From Planctomycetota bacterium (GTDB lineage Bacteria > Planctomycetota > Phycisphaerae > UBA1845): DNA of 8,081 nucleotides. The notes under the pieces are model-generated. The model was not told where the DNA came from and made no database searches. It was given only the letters and a program-made list of their open reading frames with translations. This document shows, piece after piece, positions 1-6,594 of this stretch; position 1 is the stretch's first letter; the number at the start of each line of letters is the position of its first letter. The stretch spans positions 1 through 8,081 of the forward strand of contig JADFOB010000048.1 in assembly GCA_022563055.1 (NCBI GenBank), in the 5' to 3' direction. The translations under genes were made by a program, and so were the position numbers.

Positions 1-2277
1 GTAGGCGGGGATCGCCCGCGCTGCTTCGTCGAGCCGTCCAAGTCTTTCGTAGGCGACCAGGCGGACGCGCCACACGCGACCGGCCAGACGGGTTAGATCC
101 GGATGCTCTTTCTCAAAGTCCACGAGCGTCTCGAGCGCCCGCTCGGGACGATCGATGGTGGACATGATCTCGACCTCCGCACTGAGCAGCCTTGCCCTGG
201 CGGCCATCCCGTGCAGCATGGCCACACGATCCGGGTCGGTTTCGCGGGCGGTTGCTGTTGCCAGAAGTCCGATCAAACGGCGCTGAACGTCGGCGAACCC
301 CCGCGCGCGTCGGCGAAGGTCGGACAGATCGGGCGAGTCCTTTCGAGATTCACTCTCGATCACCCTGACCGTACAGCGCAGGGACAAGAGGACCGCCTGA
401 AGATAATGCTCGTGCTCGGCAACCACCAGGGCATACTCCGCAGCGGCAGCGGCGTAGGCTCCCTGCTCGTCCAACAGCTGCGCGTAATAGAAACGCCAGT
501 AGATGGCGGCGTCCGTCCCGGCATGGTGGCCGAGCAGCGTTTCCAGTGCTTCGCGGTAGAGCTGTCGAACCTCCGGTTCCTCGTGGAGAGTCGGATCCTC
601 GTAAAGCGCCGAGGCGAGCTGAACGGCGAAGGTCGCTGCCTGCGATGCACTCTCAAAACGACTGTGGTCTCGGGCAACTTCGAGGAATCGCCTCGCCGCT
701 TCGAGCGTGCGCCCACGCCGATACTGGGCAACGGCGACGTTGTAGAGCACCTCGGGAACCAGAACACCCGCGGCTTGGGGAACCTCGCTCACAAACCGCT
801 CTCCGACCTCGATGGCGCGATCCAACCGGCGGTCCACCTCGTCGTTTTCGCGGTCCGCATCGAAGAGTAAACCGGCAACCAGCGCGCACTGCTCGAACGG
901 ATCAAGCGTGGCCGGGTCCGCATCGGGTCCGATGACGTCGTAGAGCGTTGCGTAGATCTCGTCCTTCCGATGGGTGTATTGGCGAACAAGGTTCGCCAGG
1001 GGGATCCAGGCCTTGTGACGTAGACGCCGCGCTGCATTTGAGTTCCCGTCACGCTCGGTGGCCAGCGCGTGAGCTCCAAAGACCGATCGTTCGAGCAAAG
1101 AGGCTACCAGCGCGAGCGGAAATGGATCGTCGGTCCGTGCCTCGACGAAGCTGCGAAACAGGGCGATCCGGTGCATCGCTCGCTCGAACCGCCCGTCGTC
1201 GCGATCGTTGCGGATGCGCTCGATCATCGCGAGCGTCACCGCCCAGCGGATTCGCTCCGATTCAGCGACGGTATCCAGGCGATCGGCGACGTCGAGCGCA
1301 CGATCGAGGTACGACCGCGCGGACGCATGGTCGTTAAGAAGGCGATGTGTCATGCCGGCCAGGAGAAGCGCCTGAACCTGCACCCGGCTCATGTGGTGCG
1401 GGCTATCGAGGATGGCGCCGTTTTCCTCCAGAAGCCCGACAATGTCATGAAGGTGCTTCGCCCGAACCGGATCGGTGTCACTCCGCCGGATCGAATCGTA
1501 AAGAAGCGCCCACAGTGTGAGGTATTGGGCACGCGGTGCGAGGCGATCCAGGCGATCGACCCGCCCGCTTCGTTCGAGCCTTTCAAACTGGCGAACGGAC
1601 AGGTTGTCGATGCGTTCGTACTCCGCCGCGATTTGCTCTTTTAGCGAGGCGAGTGTGGCCAGTGCGCTCGTTGTTCGCACCCCAAGGCGGCGGCGATCTT
1701 CATCGGTGCCTCCGCGGTAGAGAATGCTGGTGAAGAACGGTTCGGCTTCGTCATAGATCAGCGAATGGCTGAGCGTAAACCGCCAGTCGAAACGTCGGCG
1801 GTCGCTGGGGTTTTCCTCGATCACCTCTTGGAGCAACCGGTTTGCCTCGGCTACAGCCGCGCGCCGCTGGGAGGTTGACCTGGTCGAGTCGGCGAATTCG
1901 GTCAGCTTTAAGTCACGACGCATTAGGAGCGCGGCGGTTTTTCCCGCGGGCGGAAACTCCCGGAGATGAAGGTCCAACAGCTCGGTGAGTCCGCGCTTTT
2001 TGAGGCCCGCCCGAAACGCCGAAGTGCTGAGCCGGACCTCCTCCGCCGGCTTGACCGGCTTCTCCTCACCCAGCGCTTGAGCGCTCGTCGGAGCGAGCGA
2101 TGGAGTGCTCGTCAGCAGGAGCAGCAACGCCCAGACCCCAAACCCACAGCGCGGTTTCGCGCTACTGCCAATGGCACACCGAGTCGATCCATCAATGGAT
2201 CCGCGACGGAGCGTTGGTGTCGTTAGCGCCCTCTCTTTCTCCTCTCCGCGTGCTCTGCGTGCTCTGCGGTGAATCAT
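1..2277 (-). CDS. Very large secreted TPR/alpha-solenoid protein (3' end outside window)
   Basis: The frame is open from ATG 2277 to the left edge, 759 codons without a stop, so the C-terminus is missing. Residues 49-68 (WALLLLL..., ending AQA) look like a signal-peptide core and cleavage site, implying export. The rest is helical and rich in Ala, Leu, Arg and Glu, with degenerate TPR-like pairs, for example around 509-545 (LYNVAVAQYRRGRTLEAARR) and 700-759 (RVRLVAYERLGRLDEAARA). No catalytic motif is visible. It follows the second exbD closely, so it is probably a periplasmic scaffold of the ExbBD machine. The start is uncertain: ATG 2277 has no Shine-Dalgarno sequence and gives about 48 residues before the hydrophobic core. 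A GTG at 2355 overlaps the exbD stop as GTGA but lengthens the leader further. The first ~45 codons include a dispersed repeat and do not read like protein. The gene itself is certain; its function is not known. Confidence 0.85.
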   Translation of the reverse strand, partial: MIHRRARRARGEEKERALTTPTLRRGSIDGSTRCAIGSSAKPRCGFGVWALLLLLTSTPSLAPTSAQALGEEKPVKPAEEVRLSTSAFRAGLKKRGLTELLDLHLREFPPAGKTAALLMRRDLKLTEFADSTRSTSQRRAAVAEANRLLQEVIEENPSDRRRFDWRFTLSHSLIYDEAEPFFTSILYRGGTDEDRRRLGVRTTSALATLASLKEQIAAEYERIDNLSVRQFERLERSGRVDRLDRLAPRAQYLTLWALLYDSIRRSDTDPVRAKHLHDIVGLLEENGAILDSPHHMSRVQVQALLLAGMTHRLLNDHASARSYLDRALDVADRLDTVAESERIRWAVTLAMIERIRNDRDDGRFERAMHRIALFRSFVEARTDDPFPLALVASLLERSVFGAHALATERDGNSNAARRLRHKAWIPLANLVRQYTHRKDEIYATLYDVIGPDADPATLDPFEQCALVAGLLFDADRENDEVDRRLDRAIEVGERFVSEVPQAAGVLVPEVLYNVAVAQYRRGRTLEAARRFLEVARDHSRFESASQAATFAVQLASALYEDPTLHEEPEVRQLYREALETLLGHHAGTDAAIYWRFYYAQLLDEQGAYAAAAAEYALVVAEHEHYLQAVLLSLRCTVRVIESESRKDSPDLSDLRRRARGFADVQRRLIGLLATATARETDPDRVAMLHGMAARARLLSAEVEIMSTIDRPERALETLVDFEKEHPDLTRLAGRVWRVRLVAYERLGRLDEAARAIPAY
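2186..2201. repeat. Perfect 7-bp inverted repeat, 2-nt spacer
   Basis: GATCCAT (2186-2192) and ATGGATC (2195-2201) are separated by CA. The symmetry suits a dimeric protein-binding site better than an RNA hairpin, because the loop is too small. It lies in the doubtful leader of the large TPR gene. No regulator is known for it. Confidence 0.4.
2229..2273. repeat. Dispersed CTGCGTGCT-type nonamer repeat
   Basis: Three 9-nt units in register, CCGCGTGCT (2246-2254), CTGCGTGCT (2255-2263) and CTGCGGTGA (2264-2272), follow a pyrimidine-rich tract (2229-2245). I recognise the type from memory as a short repeat scattered between genes in several phyla; I did not search for it. It lies at the 5' end of the large TPR frame and, if translated, gives an Arg/Ala run, which makes the upstream start of that gene doubtful. 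Confidence 0.65.
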
Positions 2278-2351
2278 CCGGGACAGACCGCGAAGCGTCT
2301 TCAACGTGGCGGTCGGCTCGGTCGCGGTGTGTCCTATCAGCGCGGCTTGCT

Positions 2352-2873
2352 TCACGGTTCACCAAAAGCGATTCGCGTACAGCCCGCGCGTAACGCTGCG
2401 TTCCAGACATTGACCACGTGATCCCAGCGAACATCGTTGCCGGCGACGATCACGACCGGCGTCTCCTTGTCGAAACCCGGTAACTCTTGGAGTTCACGAA
2501 GATACCGCACCAGACCATCAACGTCCGAGGGAGCCTTAGCGAGCTTGTCAATTCGGATGATGATATCATCAAAGCCAGAGCCCACCTGCGACACGCGCAC
2601 GACGATCGGGCTTAGCGGCAGCGCGACAGCGGCCGCGCCGCCCTCCCCCGGCATCTCCGACGACAACAACCCCTCCGCCCGCTCGAAGGTCGTTGTCACC
2701 AGAAAGAAAATCAGCAGCAGGAAGGTGACGTCGATCATCGGTGCCAGGTTGATCGCAATGGTCGCGCTGTTCCGCGTGCCCCGACGACCGCGCGCGTGGG
2801 GTGAAGCAGCAGTCCTGGGGCCTCGATGGTGCCGCTCGCCCGTTCCGTATTGCGTCAACACGGTGTCACTCAT
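2352..2873 (-). CDS. exbD: ExbD/TolR-family motor subunit, second copy
   Basis: A 173-aa membrane protein of the ExbD/TolR family, the plug or stator-side partner of ExbB in proton-driven envelope motors. One transmembrane helix lies at about 41-60 (LAPMIDVTFLLLIFFLV), with the family's essential aspartate at D48 in the P-M-I-D motif, followed by a periplasmic domain (about 70-173) ending in the usual V-N-V...G-x-x-x-I-A-F pattern. Its cytoplasmic N-terminus is unusually long and basic (residues 13-36, many Arg and His). ATG 2873 sits inside the end of the upstream exbD, an 8-nt overlap (ATGAGTGA), which indicates translational coupling. A longer in-frame start at 2951 would lie deep in the neighbour and is unlikely. 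It is clearly diverged from the first ExbD, so the two probably have different roles or form a heterodimer. Confidence 0.9.
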   Translation of the reverse strand: MSDTVLTQYGTGERHHRGPRTAASPHARGRRGTRNSATIAINLAPMIDVTFLLLIFFLVTTTFERAEGLLSSEMPGEGGAAAVALPLSPIVVRVSQVGSGFDDIIIRIDKLAKAPSDVDGLVRYLRELQELPGFDKETPVVIVAGNDVRWDHVVNVWNAALRAGCTRIAFGEP

Positions 2874-3321
2874 CCTCCGCCACGTGGGCCACGACGTTGA
2901 GCATCTCGATGCCGCTTCGCGCGACCACACGCATCGCTTCGCGCACCGCACCGTAGTGAAGTCGGCGGTCGGCGCGGATCACCGCCTTAATATCCGGCCT
3001 GGCGCGCTTCATGGCGCTGAGCCGATCGGCGAGCACGTCAAGACGTTCCGGACGGTTGGGGCCGATGCTGTACAGAACGTCGGCTCCCACCGGATCGGTC
3101 ACGTCCGCCAGACGGCAGTTGATGATCACCCGATCCGGCAATTTCGTCACTTGCGCCCGGCTTGCATCGGGTTTGGGAAGCTCCATCGGAACCTGCTCCG
3201 CCGAGGAAAACCGGCTCACCAGCATGAAGAAGATCGTCAGTAGGAAGATGACGTCGACCATCGGTGTGGCGTTGAACCCGGAGGCTGTCAGAGCTTGTTT
3301 GTGTGTGCGTATCCGCAGCAT
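2866..3321 (-). CDS. exbD: ExbD/TolR-family motor subunit, first copy
   Basis: A 151-aa ExbD/TolR-family protein, close to the usual length (E. coli ExbD has 141). Its single transmembrane helix is at about 20-37 (TPMVDVIFLLTIFFMLVS), with the proton-relay aspartate at D23. The periplasmic domain (about 45-151) ends with the typical pattern Y-G-x-V-x-x-A-M...G-I-x-x-L-N-V-V. The start chosen at ATG 3321 lies 5 nt after the exbB stop and gives the short basic N-terminus (MLRIRTHKQ) normal for the family. There is no clear Shine-Dalgarno sequence, so coupling to exbB translation is likely. The gene stands between exbB and a second exbD, so both ExbDs should be made with one ExbB. Family assignment is firm; the substrate or partner is inferred only from the operon. 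Confidence 0.92.
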   Translation of the reverse strand: MLRIRTHKQALTASGFNATPMVDVIFLLTIFFMLVSRFSSAEQVPMELPKPDASRAQVTKLPDRVIINCRLADVTDPVGADVLYSIGPNRPERLDVLADRLSAMKRARPDIKAVIRADRRLHYGAVREAMRVVARSGIEMLNVVAHVAEDE

Positions 3322-3326
3322 CGGAT

Positions 3327-4100
3327 TCAACTTTTTGATGTTTGAGGTTTCGGCGGAACCGCTGTCGTCGCCTGGCCGGTCGAACCCGGCTTGAACACGT
3401 CCAGAACGGTTTCGGCTGCCAGGGCGCACTCGGCGGTCAGCACGTCGATGCGGTTTCGGAAGATGGCGAAGATGCTCAGCGCCGGGATGGCCACAGCCAG
3501 ACCCCAAAACGTCGTGATGAGCGCGATGGAGATTCGGTCAGCCACGATTCGAGCGCCGGGGAAGGCGTCGGCAGCATGAATCTCGGCAAAGAGCAGGATC
3601 ATTCCCGTCACCGTTCCGAGCAGACCGATCATCGGTGACACGTTTCCGATGATGTTGAGGTACTCGGTCTTACGGAACAGGCGAGCCGATCGCTCATCGA
3701 GCGTTTCCTCCATGGCCCGCTCCATGGCGGCAAAGCCGTTGGACGCCTCGACAAGCCCCGCGTGCAGGACGTATCCGAGCATGCTCGGCTCTTCCGCCGA
3801 GAACTTGATCGCCTCGAGGTATTCCTTCTTGTCGATCAGTGCCTTGGTTTTCTCCATCGCCTCGGGCGGAACGATGGCGGCGCGGCGGATCGACATGCAA
3901 TGCTCGATGGTCAGGGCGATCGTGACAATCGAAAGGAGGATCAGACCAAACGTGATCCAACCACCCTTGACGACGAAGAAGTCGAAGTACTTGACATCCG
4001 AAGCAGCCGCGGCATCTCCCGGCTGCGCTACCGCCGGCAGTGCAAGCACAAGGCAAACGACAATCGCCATGGAAATCGTCATGCAAAACACTCGAAGCAA
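3327..4100 (-). CDS. exbB: ExbB/TolQ/MotA-family proton channel with signal peptide
   Basis: A 257-aa inner-membrane channel subunit. In this family ExbB pentamers surround ExbD and turn proton flow into movement. Transmembrane helices lie at about 47-68, 149-172 (NIIGNVSPMIGLLGTVTGMI, the family signature) and 191-214 (SIALITTFWGLAVAIPAL), with the conserved Thr residues in helices 2 and 3. A large cytoplasmic loop (70-148) lies between helices 1 and 2. An additional N-terminal hydrophobic stretch (residues 9-25, ending AVAQ) looks like a cleavable signal peptide, which E. coli ExbB lacks. Start: TTG 4100 has GGAGG 8 nt upstream and adds an Arg before the hydrophobic core. ATG 4082 has no properly spaced site, and ATG 4163 would overlap the upstream gene. 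The C-terminal tail is Pro/Thr-rich. Family certain; start fairly likely. Confidence 0.93.
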   Translation of the reverse strand: MLRVFCMTISMAIVVCLVLALPAVAQPGDAAAASDVKYFDFFVVKGGWITFGLILLSIVTIALTIEHCMSIRRAAIVPPEAMEKTKALIDKKEYLEAIKFSAEEPSMLGYVLHAGLVEASNGFAAMERAMEETLDERSARLFRKTEYLNIIGNVSPMIGLLGTVTGMILLFAEIHAADAFPGARIVADRISIALITTFWGLAVAIPALSIFAIFRNRIDVLTAECALAAETVLDVFKPGSTGQATTAVPPKPQTSKS

Positions 4101-4108
4101 GGTTTGAT

Positions 4109-4113
4109 CCTCC
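4109..4113 (-). promoter_or_regulatory. Ribosome binding site that decides the exbB start
   Basis: GGAGG on the minus strand, 8 nt before TTG 4100, is the best Shine-Dalgarno match in the operon. The downstream ATG 4082 is 26 nt away, too far to use it. This is the main reason for preferring a TTG start. Confidence 0.6.
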
Positions 4114-4149
4114 GATTGAGAAGTTCGGTGCCCTTCATTCGATACGGCG

Positions 4150-5298
4150 CTATCCGGATGCACCGCCGCCCGATCGCAGACGCGTCAACGCCGCCGAGGC
4201 GAGGGTTCGGGTCTCCTCGCTGATACGCTTGTGGTCGAGGCACTCCTGCAGCAATGCCATCGCCTTGTCACCGCGCCCGATCCGTTCGAGCACCAGCGCA
4301 GCCCCGTACAGGCCTTGGGCCGCGCGCGGGTCGTCCGACATGTGCACCACCACGCGCATAAAGGACCAACCCGCCCGAATGATCTCGTCCCGCGTTGCGG
4401 CGGTCCGTAGCAGCGTTCGACCCTTGAGCAGAAGGAGGCTCGGCAGGACCGACTCCGGGCAAAACTCAAGAGCACGATCGAGGTTCGTCCAGGTCGCTGC
4501 GTCGGCGTGAGCCTCGAGTGTCGTCTCCAACGCCGCCAGTTGGATGCCATAAGCACGCGGTGTTCTCGCCCCCAACGGAATCGGCAGCGCACTGAGCGTC
4601 GCCGCCGCTTCGCTCGCCTTGTCGTCACCGATCCGCCGCAGAATCTCAAACCTCAGAAGGTGCAACAGGGTTCGGCGATCGTCATCCGAGGCGTCTGCGA
4701 TAGCGGCGTTGAGTTCCTCAATGGCTTGGGTGGCTTCGCGGCTGCGCTTCTTGGGAAACTCGGTCGGGATCAATCGGGCCGCCACGCCGGGGCCTGACCG
4801 ACTTCCTTGAACGACATGGATGTAACTTCGGGTAGCCTCGCGCAGCCGGCCCGCTCGCAAACACGCCACGAGTAACCGGACTTCCACCAGCTCAGTCCAG
4901 AAATCACGGCTGAGCCGCAGCGCCCTGCGATAGCGCTCGATGGCCCGCCCCGCATCGCCGTCGGCCAGGTATCGCTCGGCTTCGTTAAAATCCACAAACG
5001 AACCGCCGCGGTCCACAACGATCCGGTCGACGTCACTGATCCAGGGTTCCCGCAGTTCGCCCGCCACCGTGCGGAACTGCAAATGTCCATCCCAGAGGTC
5101 GACGATCTTGGCGCCGAGGTAGTTCTCGCCTCCGACGACGATCTGGTCAGCCGTTACTCGCACGGCGCTGGCGATCAAAGCACACGCCGCCAAGGCGAGC
5201 GTAAGCCCGGTCCACTTGCCGTTCTTTCTCCGCACGTTGCTGCCGCGAAGCACCGAGACGCCTCGCACGCTGAATGTGCTGGGTTGAGTGGTAGACAT
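4150..5298 (-). CDS. Exported TPR protein with small N-terminal beta domain
   Basis: A 382-aa protein. After a basic leader (residues 20-28), a hydrophobic helix (29-48) ends at VTADQ, a likely signal peptide or anchor, so the body should be periplasmic. Residues 51-98 (IVVGGENYLGAKIVDL... then I-S-D-V-D-R-I-V-V-D) look like a small beta-rich module of the kind that begins many planctomycete TPR proteins. Residues 103-165 contain a clear TPR pair (FNEAERYLADGDAGRAIERY, then LVACLRAGRLREATRSY), and 285-372 hold further repeats (LYGAALVLERIGRGDKAMAL). No enzyme motif is seen. ATG 5298 begins 4 nt after the VWA gene's stop; a longer in-frame start at 5475 would overlap that gene by 170 nt and is rejected. 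There is no obvious Shine-Dalgarno sequence, suggesting coupling. It is probably a scaffold or adaptor between the VWA arm and the ExbBD motor, by context only. Confidence 0.88.
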   Translation of the reverse strand: MSTTQPSTFSVRGVSVLRGSNVRRKNGKWTGLTLALAACALIASAVRVTADQIVVGGENYLGAKIVDLWDGHLQFRTVAGELREPWISDVDRIVVDRGGSFVDFNEAERYLADGDAGRAIERYRRALRLSRDFWTELVEVRLLVACLRAGRLREATRSYIHVVQGSRSGPGVAARLIPTEFPKKRSREATQAIEELNAAIADASDDDRRTLLHLLRFEILRRIGDDKASEAAATLSALPIPLGARTPRAYGIQLAALETTLEAHADAATWTNLDRALEFCPESVLPSLLLLKGRTLLRTAATRDEIIRAGWSFMRVVVHMSDDPRAAQGLYGAALVLERIGRGDKAMALLQECLDHKRISEETRTLASAALTRLRSGGGASG

Positions 5299-5302
5299 CT
5301 CT

Positions 5303-6280
5303 CTACGGAAGGTCGTTCTCGGAGACGAACTTGAATTCACCGCCATGCTCCCGCGCGATCCGCTCGAGCAACGGCGCCCCGCTGCGATCGAAGAACGCAA
5401 TCGTGAAGATCCTGACGCGGCGTCCCTTGTTCCACCGGTCGAGCTTTCGCACAAGGTCCGGATCGAACGCGCCATCCGTTAGAAAATAGATCAAATCGGG
5501 CTTGGCGGCAAAAGCGCGGCCCATCGCCCGCGCCGGGTGAGTGCTTCCTGCCGGGTAGATGCCCTCGAGGAACTTGAAGAACGCTTCCTTTTGAGCCTTG
5601 ATGGCGCTGACGAGTCGCTTGGGCGGATTCTCGAGCGGCTCTCCGCTATTGAAGAAAATTACGTGGAATCTCTGGCTTCGGCGTAGTTCGTTGATCGAGC
5701 GTTCCAGCTCCACGCGCACGTGCTCGAAGGTGTCGAGCATCGAGCCGCTCCGGTCGACGACGTAGACGATCCGCCGGATACCGCGGGCCGCACCGCCGAG
5801 GCCGAAAAACTTCGGACCCGATCCGCTCCCGGCTGTCAGACCATACTTGGAGAAATCTCCACCGCCCGCGCCGATACCGATGATCGACAATTCCGGTCTC
5901 TTGGCGGTCGCCAGGTCACTAAGCCGATCGGTCCGCTCCGGCGTCAGGCGGGCATCCAACGGATCGGGCGTCGTGGTTTCGTCCGTCACATCCGGCGGCG
6001 GCAACGGGGCCATGGGCGGTCGATCCACGGGGCCGACGATATCGAGACGCGCTACGGGAAGCTCCGCCTGCCCACGCGACGCGAAGGGGAAGACCAGCGA
6101 GAACATGATCGCCAATCCACCGCCGTGAAGAGCGGCGGAGATCAGCCACACCAGCACGACCATCCGTCCGGTGAGCGTCGTCGAGGCTGACCCGCGATGT
6201 TCCACGGCATGATGTTCCAATGAAGGTAGCGTGGGCGGCGGTGTAGGCGGCGGCGAATCTGGTTGTTCCGATTGAGCCAT
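5303..6280 (-). CDS. TonB-like membrane-anchored VWA-domain protein
   Basis: A 325-aa protein and the first gene of the operon. Order: a cytoplasmic Pro-rich N-terminus (9-19), one transmembrane helix (about 40-63, VVLVWLISAALHGGGLAIMF), a Pro-rich periplasmic segment (73-117, many PP), a Gly-rich linker (135-167), and a von Willebrand factor A domain (168-322). The metal site (MIDAS) is complete: D176-x-S178-x-S180 in DRSGSM, T247 in AGSTH, and D269 in LTDG. A metal-dependent binding role is therefore expected. The helix has S48-x3-H52-G, the spacing of Ser16 and His20 in E. coli TonB, residues needed for coupling to ExbB/ExbD. Leu27 and Ser31 of TonB correspond to Met59 and Val63. No TonB C-terminal domain is present. 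With exbB and two exbD genes downstream, I infer that the motor works on this protein. ATG 6280 has no good Shine-Dalgarno sequence. The VWA call is firm; the TonB-like role is inferred. Confidence 0.9.
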   Translation of the reverse strand: MAQSEQPDSPPPTPPPTLPSLEHHAVEHRGSASTTLTGRMVVLVWLISAALHGGGLAIMFSLVFPFASRGQAELPVARLDIVGPVDRPPMAPLPPPDVTDETTTPDPLDARLTPERTDRLSDLATAKRPELSIIGIGAGGGDFSKYGLTAGSGSGPKFFGLGGAARGIRRIVYVVDRSGSMLDTFEHVRVELERSINELRRSQRFHVIFFNSGEPLENPPKRLVSAIKAQKEAFFKFLEGIYPAGSTHPARAMGRAFAAKPDLIYFLTDGAFDPDLVRKLDRWNKGRRVRIFTIAFFDRSGAPLLERIAREHGGEFKFVSENDLP

Positions 6281-6282
6281 CG

Positions 6283-6295
6283 GGCGGGTTCCGCC
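6283..6295 (-). promoter_or_regulatory. Small hairpin just before the VWA start codon
   Basis: GGCGG and CCGCC arms flank a 3-nt loop, ending two bases before ATG 6280 on the minus strand, where a Shine-Dalgarno sequence would normally be. It may lower or gate translation of the operon's first gene. A 5-bp GC stem could also occur by chance in GC-rich DNA. Confidence 0.3.
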
Positions 6296-6296
6296 A

Positions 6297-6315
6297 CCAC
6301 AATAACGAGCACCTG
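6297..6315 (-). repeat. 19-nt motif, copy 1 (upstream of VWA operon)
   Basis: Minus-strand sequence CAGGTGCTCGTTATTGTGG. It matches 17 of 19 positions of a same-orientation copy at 7284-7302, upstream of ygbA. It has an AT-rich core in GC-rich surroundings and lies 16 nt before the VWA start codon. Confidence 0.45.
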
Positions 6316-6334
6316 TCTCCGTCGGGTTGACGGA

Positions 6335-6418
6335 TGACGATTCCCGATTGCAGATTGAGAATTAACGATTGAGGGTTGAGGATTAACGATTGAGAATCGA
6401 CAATCTGCAATCTGCAAT
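6335..6418. repeat. 12-unit degenerate heptanucleotide array
   Basis: 84 nt divide exactly into twelve 7-nt units without an indel. Ten end in AT preceded by G or A; recurring units include TAACGAT (6363, 6384), TGAGAAT (6356, 6391) and CTGCAAT (6405, 6412). One or two weaker units extend it to about 6321. Seven is not a multiple of three and every frame through it is low-complexity, so it is not coding. I recall similar 7-nt arrays between genes in planctomycetes and other phyla. If the promoter at 6424-6452 is real, the array is the transcribed leader of the VWA operon. Confidence 0.8.
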
Positions 6419-6423
6419 CCACA

Positions 6424-6452
6424 ACTCTACCCGCCCTTCCCAGGCGAGCCAA
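6424..6452 (-). promoter_or_regulatory. Candidate sigma70-type promoter for the VWA-exbBD operon
   Basis: On the minus strand TTGGCT (6452-6447, 4 of 6 matches to the -35 consensus) is separated by 17 nt from TAGAGT (6429-6424, 4 of 6 to the -10). Transcription would begin near 6417, at the edge of the heptanucleotide array, giving a leader of about 137 nt. It is a by-eye match in GC-rich DNA and could be chance. Confidence 0.3.
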
Positions 6453-6565
6453 GACCAAGGGGCTTTGGATGAGTGCCATCTGCCGGACAGTCTGCCAAAC
6501 CACCTGAAGTCTAGGCATTGAGAACCAACACGTCAACGCAGCGCGCCGGTGATTGCGATGGGTGC

Positions 6566-6583
6566 TCCCGACGTGCGTCGGGA
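6566..6583. repeat. 7-bp hairpin, GTGC loop
   Basis: TCCCGAC (6566-6572) and GTCGGGA (6577-6583) are perfectly complementary around a 4-nt loop. There is no T-tract on either side. It belongs to a group of three similar palindromes within 180 nt. Confidence 0.5.
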
Positions 6584-6594
6584 CTCTGTGAGCA

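Noticed and set aside
103..870. Long plus-strand open frame (also 1069-1644, 2437-3243, 3762-4223)
   Set aside because: Antisense to well-supported minus-strand genes, with no domains; typical open shadows in GC-rich DNA.
2352..4100. Zorya-type defence (ZorA/ZorB proton channel)
   Set aside because: ExbB here lacks the long cytoplasmic coiled tail of ZorA, the ExbDs lack the peptidoglycan-binding domain of ZorB, and no helicase or nuclease gene is nearby.
4150..6280. Bat (aerotolerance) or MoxR-VWA operon
   Set aside because: VWA plus TPR recalls BatA/B and BatC/E, but there is no MoxR ATPase, DUF58 or BatD, and the VWA anchor has a TonB-like layout instead.
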